Source: Collinsella sp. (lineage in GTDB: Bacteria > Actinomycetota > Coriobacteriia > Coriobacteriales > Coriobacteriaceae). Taken from it: 5,329 nucleotides of DNA. Position numbers and translations under genes: made by a program. Shown here in pieces: positions 1 through 5,192 of this stretch (positions are counted from its first letter, which is position 1; the number at the start of each line of letters is the position of its first letter). Below the pieces are notes generated by a model. That model worked only from the letters and a program-made list of their open reading frames with translations. It was not told the origin of the DNA and did no database searches. The stretch covers positions 1-5,329 of the forward strand of contig JAUMNV010000210.1 in the NCBI GenBank assembly GCA_031295725.1. Direction: 5' to 3'.

Positions 1-203
1 AGCCAGCGCTCGCCCAAAAGAAAGCTCACCGGCTCGTATCCGGCGCGAACCGCGCGCTCGATAACCTTGGCGCTCTCGGCGATAAAGATGCCCTTTTGCG
101 GCTCCAACACGCAGCGCAGCTCGCGCTCGGTCAGGCGCACGTAGGCATCGAGCCGGTCGTCCTCGAGCGAATCGATTCGCAGAACCTCAACGGCATCAGT
201 CAT
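1..203 (-). CDS. TrmH/SpoU-family RNA methyltransferase, N-terminal part (runs off the window edge)
   Basis: Sixty-seven codons are visible before the gene leaves the window at base 1. The translation begins MTDAVEVLRIDSLEDDRLDA and contains YVRLTERELR, LEPQKGIFIAES and KVIERAVRAGYEPVSFLL. This is the N-terminal substrate-binding region typical of a group of SpoU/TrmH-like 2'-O-ribose methyltransferases acting on rRNA or tRNA. The SAM-binding knotted domain lies outside the window, so the target RNA cannot be named. The ATG at 203 gives the family-like N-terminus but has no well-placed ribosome site: AAAGG at 223-219 is 15 nt upstream. That AAAGG lies 6 nt before an in-frame CTG at 212-210, so a start adding three residues is possible. 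The gene follows folA on the same strand after a 109-bp gap holding a hairpin and an extended -10, so it probably has its own transcript. The family call is by recognition of the N-terminus only. Confidence 0.72.
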   Translation of the reverse strand, partial: MTDAVEVLRIDSLEDDRLDAYVRLTERELRCVLEPQKGIFIAESAKVIERAVRAGYEPVSFLLGERW

Positions 204-235
204 AGCAGCCAGCCCGCACCTTTCTTTACAGCACA

Positions 236-244
236 TCTATACCA
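236..244 (-). promoter_or_regulatory. Possible extended -10 promoter for the RNA methyltransferase gene
   Basis: Read on the minus strand, TGG followed by TATAGA (244 to 236) matches the TGn-extended -10 pattern. Transcription would begin near 229, giving a leader of about 25 nt. I see no convincing -35; the region where it should lie is the folA-downstream hairpin at 250-268. The position between that hairpin and the gene is right, but the call rests on one hexamer. Confidence 0.35.
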
Positions 245-249
245 AACGA

Positions 250-268
250 GGCGACGCTAAGCGCCGCC
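250..268 (-). terminator. Hairpin downstream of folA, probable weak terminator
   Basis: On the minus strand the sequence forms an 8-bp GC-rich stem with one G-T wobble and a 3-nt loop, about 45 nt after the folA stop codon. It is followed by TCGTTTGG, which is only a poor U-tract, so termination may be partial and some readthrough into the methyltransferase gene is possible. The rest of the 204-312 gap shows no gene. Confidence 0.42.
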
Positions 269-312
269 CCATGCATTCAATCAACCCGATGATACCGTTC
301 ACACCAGACGAT

Positions 313-831
313 TTACGCCTCAACGCGACGATACGTCACGAACTCATAATCGACGCCCTCGTCACCCTCACCGGCGGCAATCGTCGCGACCCCGCTACGC
401 TGCGCAATCTTCCACGCAGGATCGGCTTCCAAATCGGGAAAGTACGTATCCACAACATGGACGCAGTGGTTATGCGTGACCTCGGCCTCGACGCAATACG
501 GCAAAAACTGCCGATAGACATCGCCGCCACCGATCACCCAGGCAACGGGCTCATCGGCAACCGCGGCGAGCGCCTCGTCGATGCTATGCACCACGTCGAC
601 GCCCTCGCGGGCAAAGCCCATATCGCGCGTAAGCACGATATTGCGGCGGTTCTTGAGAGGACGCCCGCCGGGAAAACTCAGCAGGGTCTTACGCCCCATA
701 ATAACCGGGCAACCTTTGGTGCACGCAACAAAATGGCGCATGTCGGCGCGATTGGACACTACCATGTCGCCCTCGCACCCAATGCCCCAGTCGTCACACA
801 CGGCGACAATGGCAGAAAGCTTACACGTCAT
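313..831 (-). CDS. folA: Dihydrofolate reductase
   Basis: This 172-aa protein reduces 7,8-dihydrofolate to tetrahydrofolate with NADPH in the cytoplasm, regenerating the folate that ThyA oxidises. Its length is normal for bacterial DHFR (about 160-175 aa). Visible motifs in order are an N-terminal strand LSAIVAV, the Met20-loop region WGIGCEGDM (15-23), the catalytic acid in NRADMRHF (Asp30, equivalent to E. coli Asp27), the NADPH-binding VIMGRKT (43-49) with GGRPLKNRRNIVLTRD (55-70), VIGGGDVYRQFLP (99-111), EVTH (117-120) and DTYFPD (128-133). Val25 occupies the position of the usually conserved Trp22 in E. coli. An in-frame GTG at 840 abuts the thyA stop. I prefer the ATG at 831 because AGGTGG (842-837) lies 5 nt before it and the protein then starts like other DHFRs. 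The gene lies 9 nt downstream of thyA and is almost certainly translated from the same mRNA. Confidence 0.95.
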   Translation of the reverse strand: MTCKLSAIVAVCDDWGIGCEGDMVVSNRADMRHFVACTKGCPVIMGRKTLLSFPGGRPLKNRRNIVLTRDMGFAREGVDVVHSIDEALAAVADEPVAWVIGGGDVYRQFLPYCVEAEVTHNHCVHVVDTYFPDLEADPAWKIAQRSGVATIAAGEGDEGVDYEFVTYRRVEA

Positions 832-836
832 GAGCA

Positions 837-842
837 CCACCT
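837..842 (-). promoter_or_regulatory. folA ribosome-binding site overlapping the thyA stop codon
   Basis: AGGTGG on the minus strand starts inside the thyA TAG stop (843-841) and ends 5 nt before the folA ATG at 831. It favours ATG 831 over the in-frame GTG codons at 840 and 837, which lie within the ribosome site itself. The overlap implies that ribosomes finishing thyA can restart on folA. Confidence 0.65.
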
Positions 843-1689
843 ACACCGCAATGGGAATGTTCTTGACCTGCGGGCCGTGCTCATAGCCCTCGACGATCAG
901 GTCATCGGTCGTAAACGCATAGAAGTCATGCACATCGGGGTTGAGCGTTACCTTGGGTGCCGCAAACTGCGGACGCTCGATAAGCTCGCGGACGATATCG
1001 ACATGACGATCATAGATATGGGCGTCGGCGATCACGTGCAGCAGCTCACCGGGAATCATATCGACCGACTGCGCGACCATCATCAGCAAAATGGCGTACT
1101 GGCACACGTTCCAGTTGTTCGCGGCCAAAATGTCCTGGCTGCGCTGGTTGAGAATCATGTTGAGCGTCGGCTTGTCGTCCTGAGGACGCTGCGTCACGTT
1201 ATAGGTCACGCTATAGGCGCACGGATAAAGGTGCATCTCGGACAGATCGCTAAACACGTACGTATTGGTCATAATGCGGCGACTATACGGCGTGTGCTTA
1301 AGGTCGTACAGCACACGGTCCATCTGGTCGAAGTCGCCCTCGGCGTAATGGCTCTTCTGACCAATCTGATAGCCGTAGGCTTTACCGATGGAACCGGTCT
1401 CATCGGCCCACTCATCCCAGATATGGCTGTTGAGATCATGCACGTTATTGGACTTCTTTTGATAGATCCACAGAATCTCGTCCATGGCAGACTTAAGCGC
1501 CGTACGACGCAGGGTGAGCGCGGGGAACTCCTCGCGCAGATCATAGCGCGCCGTGACACCAAAGTTTTTAATGGTATAGGCAGGGGTGCCGTCCTCCCAC
1601 ACCGGACGGACCTTTTGGCCCTCGGTGGTGGTGCCATGATCCAAGATATCGCGGCACATGGTTACAAACTGCTGATCAGCTTTGCTCAT
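841..1689 (-). CDS. thyA: Thymidylate synthase (ThyA, Bacillus/phi3T-like branch)
   Basis: This 282-aa enzyme converts dUMP to dTMP using 5,10-methylenetetrahydrofolate as carbon donor and reductant, and releases dihydrofolate. Key residues are visible: the phosphate-binding Arg28 in RPVWEDGTP, the folate-side helix and HIWDEWADE (89-97), PYSRR (134-138), the nucleophile Cys157 in LYPCAYSVTYNV, QRSQD (182-186) with Arg183 and Asp186, Asn194 in WNVCQY, and DAHIYDRH (222-229) with His224 and Tyr226. The C-terminal NPDVHDFYAFTTDD region and the DGTPAYT segment resemble the ThyA of Bacillus phage phi3T rather than the E. coli type. Ala158 follows the catalytic Cys where E. coli has His. The frame stays open up to 1815, but the start is placed at ATG 1689 because AGGAGGG (1699-1693) precedes it and the 42 extra residues upstream have no family resemblance. 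It is the first gene of the thyA-folA operon. Confidence 0.95.
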   Translation of the reverse strand: MSKADQQFVTMCRDILDHGTTTEGQKVRPVWEDGTPAYTIKNFGVTARYDLREEFPALTLRRTALKSAMDEILWIYQKKSNNVHDLNSHIWDEWADETGSIGKAYGYQIGQKSHYAEGDFDQMDRVLYDLKHTPYSRRIMTNTYVFSDLSEMHLYPCAYSVTYNVTQRPQDDKPTLNMILNQRSQDILAANNWNVCQYAILLMMVAQSVDMIPGELLHVIADAHIYDRHVDIVRELIERPQFAAPKVTLNPDVHDFYAFTTDDLIVEGYEHGPQVKNIPIAV

Positions 1690-1692
1690 TGA

Positions 1693-1699
1693 CCCTCCT
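1693..1699 (-). promoter_or_regulatory. thyA ribosome-binding site
   Basis: AGGAGGG on the minus strand ends 3 nt before ATG 1689. The spacing is short, but the match to the 16S tail is nearly complete. It settles the start against upstream in-frame codons as far as 1815, which also lie upstream of the predicted promoter. Confidence 0.7.
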
Positions 1700-1723
1700 G
1701 TCAGTCGCCTATAAGCGAGATTT

Positions 1724-1751
1724 ATTGTAGCCCAGGCGCGCGAGTGTCGAA
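1724..1751 (-). promoter_or_regulatory. Probable thyA-folA promoter
   Basis: On the minus strand TTCGAC (1751-1746) and TACAAT (1729-1724) are separated by 16 bp. The -10 differs from TATAAT at one base and the -35 is a fair match. Transcription would start near 1717, leaving a leader of roughly 28 nt that is too short for a riboswitch. The -35 lies inside the dyad at 1743-1760. Confidence 0.55.
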
Positions 1752-1760
1752 TTGGACACT
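1743..1760. promoter_or_regulatory. Dyad over the thyA -35 element, possible operator
   Basis: AGTGTCGAATTGGACACT has perfect 6-bp arms (AGTGTC and GACACT), and only one pair of the whole 18 bp breaks the symmetry. It covers the predicted -35 of thyA, where a bound protein would block RNA polymerase. I cannot assign it to a known regulator. A dyad of this size in a 218-bp intergenic region is suggestive but not proof. Confidence 0.42.
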
Positions 1761-1824
1761 TAGTCCGGCACACGCAATGCACGGCAGCGCGGCTCCGCAA
1801 GCGGCAACGAGGCATCTTAGCCTT

Positions 1825-1844
1825 TTTCTGACATATGCCAGAAA
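1825..1844. promoter_or_regulatory. Upstream operator-like palindrome (CTGACATATGCCAG)
   Basis: A 20-bp inverted repeat centred between 1834 and 1835 has TTTCTG and CAGAAA flanks, a CATATG core and one mismatched pair. It shares the core TGACATATGYCA with the palindrome at 1882-1893. It sits just upstream of the predicted -35 (1849-1854) of the plus-strand gene. The duplicated, symmetrical motif in a promoter region is the normal appearance of a dimeric regulator site. Confidence 0.6.
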
Positions 1845-1848
1845 TGCC

Positions 1849-1876
1849 TTGCGCCCAACGACTAACGCGTTATCCT
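1849..1876 (+). promoter_or_regulatory. Possible promoter of the DUF134-NifX gene
   Basis: TTGCGC (1849-1854) and TATCCT (1871-1876) are spaced by 16 bp and would start transcription near 1883. Both hexamers are imperfect. The placement is supported by the two palindromes: one ends 4 bp upstream of the -35 and the other covers the predicted start site, an arrangement suited to repression. Confidence 0.42.
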
Positions 1877-1881
1877 ATTGT

Positions 1882-1893
1882 TGACATATGTCA
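1882..1893. promoter_or_regulatory. Downstream operator-like palindrome (TGACATATGTCA)
   Basis: This is a perfect 12-bp palindrome centred between 1887 and 1888. It ends 3 bp before the AAGGAG ribosome site and overlaps the predicted transcription start. Its centre is 53 bp from that of the related upstream palindrome, close to five helical turns, so proteins on both would lie on the same DNA face. Confidence 0.6.
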
Positions 1894-1896
1894 GAT

Positions 1897-1902
1897 AAGG
1901 AG
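1897..1902 (+). promoter_or_regulatory. Ribosome-binding site of the DUF134-NifX gene
   Basis: AAGGAG lies 5 nt before ATG 1908. It overlaps the in-frame GTG at 1902, which makes that earlier codon an unlikely start. Confidence 0.75.
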
Positions 1903-1907
1903 TGTGC

Positions 1908-2672
1908 ATGGCAGGAAGACGCGAAAAACTGCGCCGCGTCGGGATCATCCCCGAATACCGCGGCTTCACCCCCGATGGCCTGGCCAGCGGTGATGCCATC
2001 GACATGACCGTCGACGAGCTTGAGGTGCTGCGCCTGTGCGACCTGGAAGGTCTCAACCAAGAGGCAGTCGCCCAGCAGATGGGCATCGCCCGTGCAACGG
2101 TGGCGGCCATTTGCAGCCGCGCGCATCGCAAGGTGGCCGATGCGCTGGTCAACGGACGAGCGCTCGTCATCGAGGGCGGCAATATCGCGTACTCCCCCAT
2201 CGCCTCGACGACGGCCGCATGGCCAGCAAAGGAGGTCGGCACCATGAGGGTGGCAACGACGTACGACAACGGCAACATCTTTATGCACTTTGGCCGCAGC
2301 GAGCAGTTCAAGATCTACGACATCCAGGATGGCAAGGTGCTCAACGAGCAGGTCGTAGGCACCGGCGGCACCGGCCACGGCGCCTTGGCGGGCCTGCTCG
2401 CCAACGGTGGCGTTGACACGCTCATTTGCGGCGGTATTGGCGGCGGCGCTATCAACGCGCTTGCCCAAGCCGGCATCACGGTCTATGCGGGCGCCCAGGG
2501 CAGCTGCGATGCCTGCGTCGAGGCCCTCATTGCCGGCACGCTCGCACAGAACGGCGAGGCCACCTGCGACTGCCATGGACATGATCACGAGCACATCCAC
2601 GAGCATGGCGAGTCCTGCGGCCGCCACGGTCACCACGACCATGACGGGCACGAAGGCTGCGGCTGCCACTAG
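1908..2672 (+). CDS. DUF134 helix-turn-helix / NifX-type (dinitrogenase Fe-Mo cofactor family) fusion with His/Cys-rich tail
   Basis: This 254-aa cytoplasmic protein has three parts. Residues 1-92 are a DUF134 domain with the start RREKLRRVGIIPEYRGFTP, the TVDELEVLRLCDLEGLNQE segment and a helix-turn-helix (about 50-77: NQEAVAQQMGIARATVAAIC), ending KVADALVNGRALVIEGG. Residues 113-212 are a NifX/NifB-C-terminal-like domain: MRVATTYDNGNIFMHFGRSEQF, the Gly-rich GTGGTGHGALAGLLANGGVDTLICGGIGGGA (151-181) and SCDACVEALIAGTL. Relatives bind iron-sulfur or Fe-Mo cofactor-type clusters, and many family members occur in organisms without nitrogenase. Residues 220-254 hold 12 His and 5 Cys in 35 residues, suggesting metal binding. 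No nif genes are nearby. The ATG at 1908 is chosen from its ribosome site; a second in-frame start at 2244 has a stronger site. I infer a metal- or redox-linked regulator that may control its own promoter; its true role is unknown to me. Confidence 0.88.
   Translation: MAGRREKLRRVGIIPEYRGFTPDGLASGDAIDMTVDELEVLRLCDLEGLNQEAVAQQMGIARATVAAICSRAHRKVADALVNGRALVIEGGNIAYSPIASTTAAWPAKEVGTMRVATTYDNGNIFMHFGRSEQFKIYDIQDGKVLNEQVVGTGGTGHGALAGLLANGGVDTLICGGIGGGAINALAQAGITVYAGAQGSCDACVEALIAGTLAQNGEATCDCHGHDHEHIHEHGESCGRHGHHDHDGHEGCGCH
2228..2246 (+). promoter_or_regulatory. Internal ribosome site and in-frame ATG at the domain boundary
   Basis: AAAGGAGG (2228-2235) is followed 8 nt later by ATG at 2244, in frame with the surrounding gene as Met113. 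That Met is the first residue of the NifX-type domain (MRVATTYDNG). Translation from here would give a 142-aa NifX-plus-tail protein lacking the DNA-binding half. The match is better than that of the gene's own start. It may be an active second start or a trace of two genes that fused; sequence alone does not decide. Confidence 0.55.
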
Positions 2673-2728
2673 CGGCAAGCACCTCGTCGAGAACGCGCTT
2701 CCACGCGTGCGACAACCAGCGAACAAAC

Positions 2729-2768
2729 GGCGAAGGCCGCCTGGAATACCATCCAGGCGGCCTTCGCC
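2729..2768 (-). terminator. Strong terminator hairpin ending the smc-ftsY-ffh transcript
   Basis: Two perfectly complementary 17-nt arms (2729-2745 and 2752-2768) enclose a 6-nt loop. The hairpin starts about 20 nt after the ffh stop. On the minus strand it is followed by GTTTGTTC, a short U-rich run, so it reads best as the ffh terminator. On the plus strand it is followed by ATACACGACT, with no U-tract, yet it lies 56 nt after the DUF134-NifX stop and may still hinder convergent transcription from that side. Confidence 0.8.
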
Positions 2769-2772
2769 ATAC

Positions 2773-2789
2773 ACGACTCAACTAGTCGT
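2773..2789 (-). other. Small hairpin touching the ffh stop codon
   Basis: Arms ACGACT (2773-2778) and AGTCGT (2784-2789) pair across a 5-nt loop. The structure begins at the last base of the ffh TAA and precedes the main terminator hairpin. It could assist termination or protect the mRNA 3' end, but a 6-bp stem is weak evidence. Confidence 0.3.
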
Positions 2790-4264
2790 TACTTCTTGTT
2801 GCGCATCTGCGCTTCCATCTGGCGCAGCAGGTCCATATCGGACTTGGGGCCGCCCGTTCCCAGGCCGCCCATGCCGCCCAGCCCCATGGCATCCAGACCG
2901 GGAATATTGGGCATGCGCATCTTTTTGCCCTTCTTACCCTTCTTGCCCTTCTTGCCGCCGGCCTGCGCCTGATTGGCCATCGTGCGCATGCGGCCCATCA
3001 TCTTGTTCATCTCGCCCCACTGCTTCATAAGGCTATTGACCTCGGTGGGGGTCACGCCGGCGCCCTTGGCGATACGCGCGCGACGCTGGCCGTTGATGAT
3101 AGAGGGACGCAGGCGCTCCTCCTTGGTCATCGACATGATGATGGCCTCGTTCTTGTCAAAGATGCCCTCGTCCAGGTTGCCGCCCATCTGGTTGAGCGCG
3201 CGCTGACCACCGGGAAGCATGCCCAGAATGCCCTTCATGCCGCCCATCTTCTTGACGGCCTTCATCTGGTCGAGCATGTCGTTCATGGTAAAGCCCTCGC
3301 GCAGCATACGCTCGGCAGCCTCGAGCTGCTCGGCGTCGGCTGCCTCCTGGGCCTTCTCGATGATGCCGACAACATCGCCCATGCCCAGAATGCGCTTGGC
3401 CATACGATCGGGATAGAACGGCTCCAGCGAATCGGGTTTCTCGCCCATGCTCACGAACTTGATGGGCTTGCCGGTCACCTGGCGCACGGAAAGCGCGCCG
3501 CCGCCACGGGCATCGCCGTCGAGCTTGGAGATGATCACGCCGTCAAAGTCGGTGCGCTCGGCGAAGGTCGAGACGACGTTGACGATATCCTGGCCGGTCA
3601 TGGCATCGACGACCATCAGCACCTGATCGGGCTTGACGGCCTTCTTGATATCCACGGCCTCCTGCATCATCTGCTCGTCGATCTGCAGACGACCGGCGGT
3701 ATCGACGATGACTACATCGCGCAGGTGGTCGACTGCCTCCTGGATGGCACCCTTGGCGATATCGACCGGGTGCTCGCCGTCGCCGCGGAAGACCGGCACG
3801 CCGATCTCTCCACCGAGTGTGGCCAGCTGGTCGGCAGCGGCGGGACGGTAGACGTCGCACGCGGCGAGCAGCGGCGAGCGGCCCTGCTTCTTGAGCTGGT
3901 AGGCCAGCTTTACGGCCGCCGTGGTCTTACCGGAGCCCTGCAGGCCCACGAGCATGATGACATTGGGAATGCGGTTGCTAAAGACGAGCTTGCTCTCGGT
4001 GGAGCCGAGCATCTCGGTGAGCTCGTCGAGCACGATCTTGACGACGTTTTGCGCCGGCGACAGTGACTCCATGACCTCGGCGGTCATGCAGCGCTCCTTG
4101 GTCTTGGCGACGAACTCCTTGACGACCTTGAAGTTGACGTCGGCCTCGAGCAGCGCCATGCGAATGTCGCGCATGGCCGAGGTAATGTCGGCCTCGGTCA
4201 GCTTACCCTTGCCACGCAGGCGGTCAAATGTGTCGTTGAGGCGATCGCTCAGGGAATCAAACAC
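2789..4264 (-). CDS. ffh: Signal recognition particle protein Ffh (SRP54)
   Basis: This 491-aa GTPase binds 4.5S/SRP RNA and hydrophobic signal sequences of nascent chains and docks with FtsY to deliver them to the membrane. The N domain spans about 1-90. The G domain shows the P-loop GLQGSGKTT (107-115), DVYRPAAADQL (137-147), DTAGR (188-192), SKLD (246-249) and GEKPDSLEPF (274-283). The methionine-rich M domain runs from about 302, with the finger-loop stretch MGGMKGILGMLPGG (340-353) and the RNA-binding INGQRRARIAKGAG (390-403). Gln393 is found where a Ser is usual before the paired arginines. The C-terminus after 432 is longer than in E. coli, with four Gly-Lys-Lys units and a Gly/Met-rich end. 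The start is GTG at 4264, preceded by AAGGAG (4276-4271) at 6 nt, which overlaps the ftsY stop. It is the last gene of the operon. Confidence 0.97.
   Translation of the reverse strand: MFDSLSDRLNDTFDRLRGKGKLTEADITSAMRDIRMALLEADVNFKVVKEFVAKTKERCMTAEVMESLSPAQNVVKIVLDELTEMLGSTESKLVFSNRIPNVIMLVGLQGSGKTTAAVKLAYQLKKQGRSPLLAACDVYRPAAADQLATLGGEIGVPVFRGDGEHPVDIAKGAIQEAVDHLRDVVIVDTAGRLQIDEQMMQEAVDIKKAVKPDQVLMVVDAMTGQDIVNVVSTFAERTDFDGVIISKLDGDARGGGALSVRQVTGKPIKFVSMGEKPDSLEPFYPDRMAKRILGMGDVVGIIEKAQEAADAEQLEAAERMLREGFTMNDMLDQMKAVKKMGGMKGILGMLPGGQRALNQMGGNLDEGIFDKNEAIIMSMTKEERLRPSIINGQRRARIAKGAGVTPTEVNSLMKQWGEMNKMMGRMRTMANQAQAGGKKGKKGKKGKKMRMPNIPGLDAMGLGGMGGLGTGGPKSDMDLLRQMEAQMRNKK
2922..2957. repeat. Four tandem 9-bp units inside ffh encoding Gly-Lys-Lys repeats
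   Basis: Units TTTTTGCCC, TTCTTACCC, TTCTTGCCC and TTCTTGCCG lie end to end and encode GKK four times (Ffh residues 437-448 on the minus strand). Slippage by one unit would add or remove three residues without changing frame, so length variation between strains is likely. The basic run may add electrostatic contact with SRP RNA or the ribosome; that is inference. Confidence 0.8.
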
Positions 4265-4270
4265 TGGTTA

Positions 4271-4276
4271 CTCCTT
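4271..4276 (-). promoter_or_regulatory. ffh ribosome-binding site overlapping the ftsY stop
   Basis: AAGGAG on the minus strand shares its first two bases with the ftsY TAA (4277-4275) and lies 6 nt before the ffh GTG. It fixes this GTG as the start and points to translational coupling between the two SRP GTPases. Confidence 0.72.
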
Positions 4277-5192
4277 AGTTGGACTCGCCCACCAGGGCGC
4301 GGCAGAAATCTTTGGCATTGAACTCCTGCAGGTCATCGACCTGCTCGCCCACGCCGATGCGCAGGATGGGAAGCTTGAGCTTCTCGGCCACGGCCATGGC
4401 GATACCGCCCTTTGCCGTGCCGTCGAGCTTTGTCATGATAATACCGTCCAGACCCAGCGCCTCGTTAAACTCGAGCGCCTGGTTGAGGCCGTTTTGGCCC
4501 GTCGCGGCATCGATCACAAGCACGACCGAGACCGGCATGGGGCCGGCGGCCATATTGGCGGCGCGCTTACGGGTCACATTGACCACCTTGGCAAGCTCGC
4601 GCATGAGCTCGGGGCTCGTGTGCAGACGACCGGCGGTATCGATGAGCACCAGGTCGCTGCCGCGCTTGTCGGCCTCGTCGAGCACGTCGTAGCAAACGCT
4701 TGCCGGGTCGGAGCCGCGGTCGCGCTTGATGACGGGGACGCCAGCTCGCTGGCCCCACACATCGAGCTGCTCGATAGCTGCAGCGCGGAAGGTATCGGCC
4801 GAACCGATCACGACGTTCTTGCCGCGGGCGGCCATGGCGCTCGCGATCTTACCGACCGTCGTGGTCTTGCCGGCACCGTTAATGCCCACAAACAGCACGC
4901 AGCTCGGCGTATCGGAGAACGGATCGCGCTCGATGGGCACAAAGTGCTGCTCAAGCTGCTCGGCCAGGGCGCGACGGAGTTGCGGGGCGGTCTTGAGGTT
5001 CTTCTTAGCCGCGGCATCACGCAGGTCATCGGAGACCTTTATGGCGACCTCGGCGCCCATGTCACCCATGACGAGGGTGTCCTCAAGGTCCTCCCAAAAA
5101 TCCTCGTCGACCTCGCCGCCAAAGTAAAAGACCTCGTTGAGGGCCTCGCGACTGCGCTCAAGTCCGCGCGAGAGAGCATCGAAGAATCCCAT
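4275..5192 (-). CDS. ftsY: Signal recognition particle receptor FtsY
   Basis: This 305-aa SRP GTPase acts at the inner face of the cytoplasmic membrane, where it pairs with Ffh and hands ribosomes to the translocon. The N domain begins with an amphipathic stretch, MGFFDALSRGLERSREALNE, suited to membrane contact. G-domain motifs are GINGAGKTT (103-111), DTFRAAAIEQL (133-143), DTAGR (185-189), TKLD (254-257) and GVGEQVDDLQEF (280-291). The long acidic A domain of E. coli FtsY is absent, as in many Gram-positive receptors, and the length fits that compact form. ATG 5192 overlaps the last base of the smc stop. The nearest ribosome-like site, AAAGG, lies about 13 nt upstream, so initiation probably depends on ribosomes arriving from smc. 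Confidence 0.97.
   Translation of the reverse strand: MGFFDALSRGLERSREALNEVFYFGGEVDEDFWEDLEDTLVMGDMGAEVAIKVSDDLRDAAAKKNLKTAPQLRRALAEQLEQHFVPIERDPFSDTPSCVLFVGINGAGKTTTVGKIASAMAARGKNVVIGSADTFRAAAIEQLDVWGQRAGVPVIKRDRGSDPASVCYDVLDEADKRGSDLVLIDTAGRLHTSPELMRELAKVVNVTRKRAANMAAGPMPVSVVLVIDAATGQNGLNQALEFNEALGLDGIIMTKLDGTAKGGIAMAVAEKLKLPILRIGVGEQVDDLQEFNAKDFCRALVGESN

Noticed and set aside
271..1692. A 473-codon open frame on the plus strand across folA and thyA
   Set aside because: It is fully antisense to two genes with intact catalytic motifs; long opposite-strand frames are expected from GC-rich codon use, and its translation shows no recognisable domain.
1689..1717. A folate or other riboswitch in the thyA leader
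   Set aside because: The predicted leader is only about 28 nt and shows no structured aptamer-like sequence.
1690..1815. A 42-residue N-terminal extension of ThyA starting at 1815
   Set aside because: The extension has no family similarity, lies upstream of the predicted thyA promoter, and the AGGAGGG site points to ATG 1689.
2693..2708. Small hairpin (ACGCG / CGCGT) after the DUF134-NifX stop as its own terminator
   Set aside because: A 5-bp stem without a U-tract is too weak to call; the hairpin at 2729-2768 is the only substantial structure in the convergent gap.
1875..2774. A 299-codon open frame on the minus strand across the DUF134-NifX gene
   Set aside because: Its translation is low-complexity Ala/Val/Gly-rich antisense, and it would run through the terminator hairpin and both regulatory palindromes.
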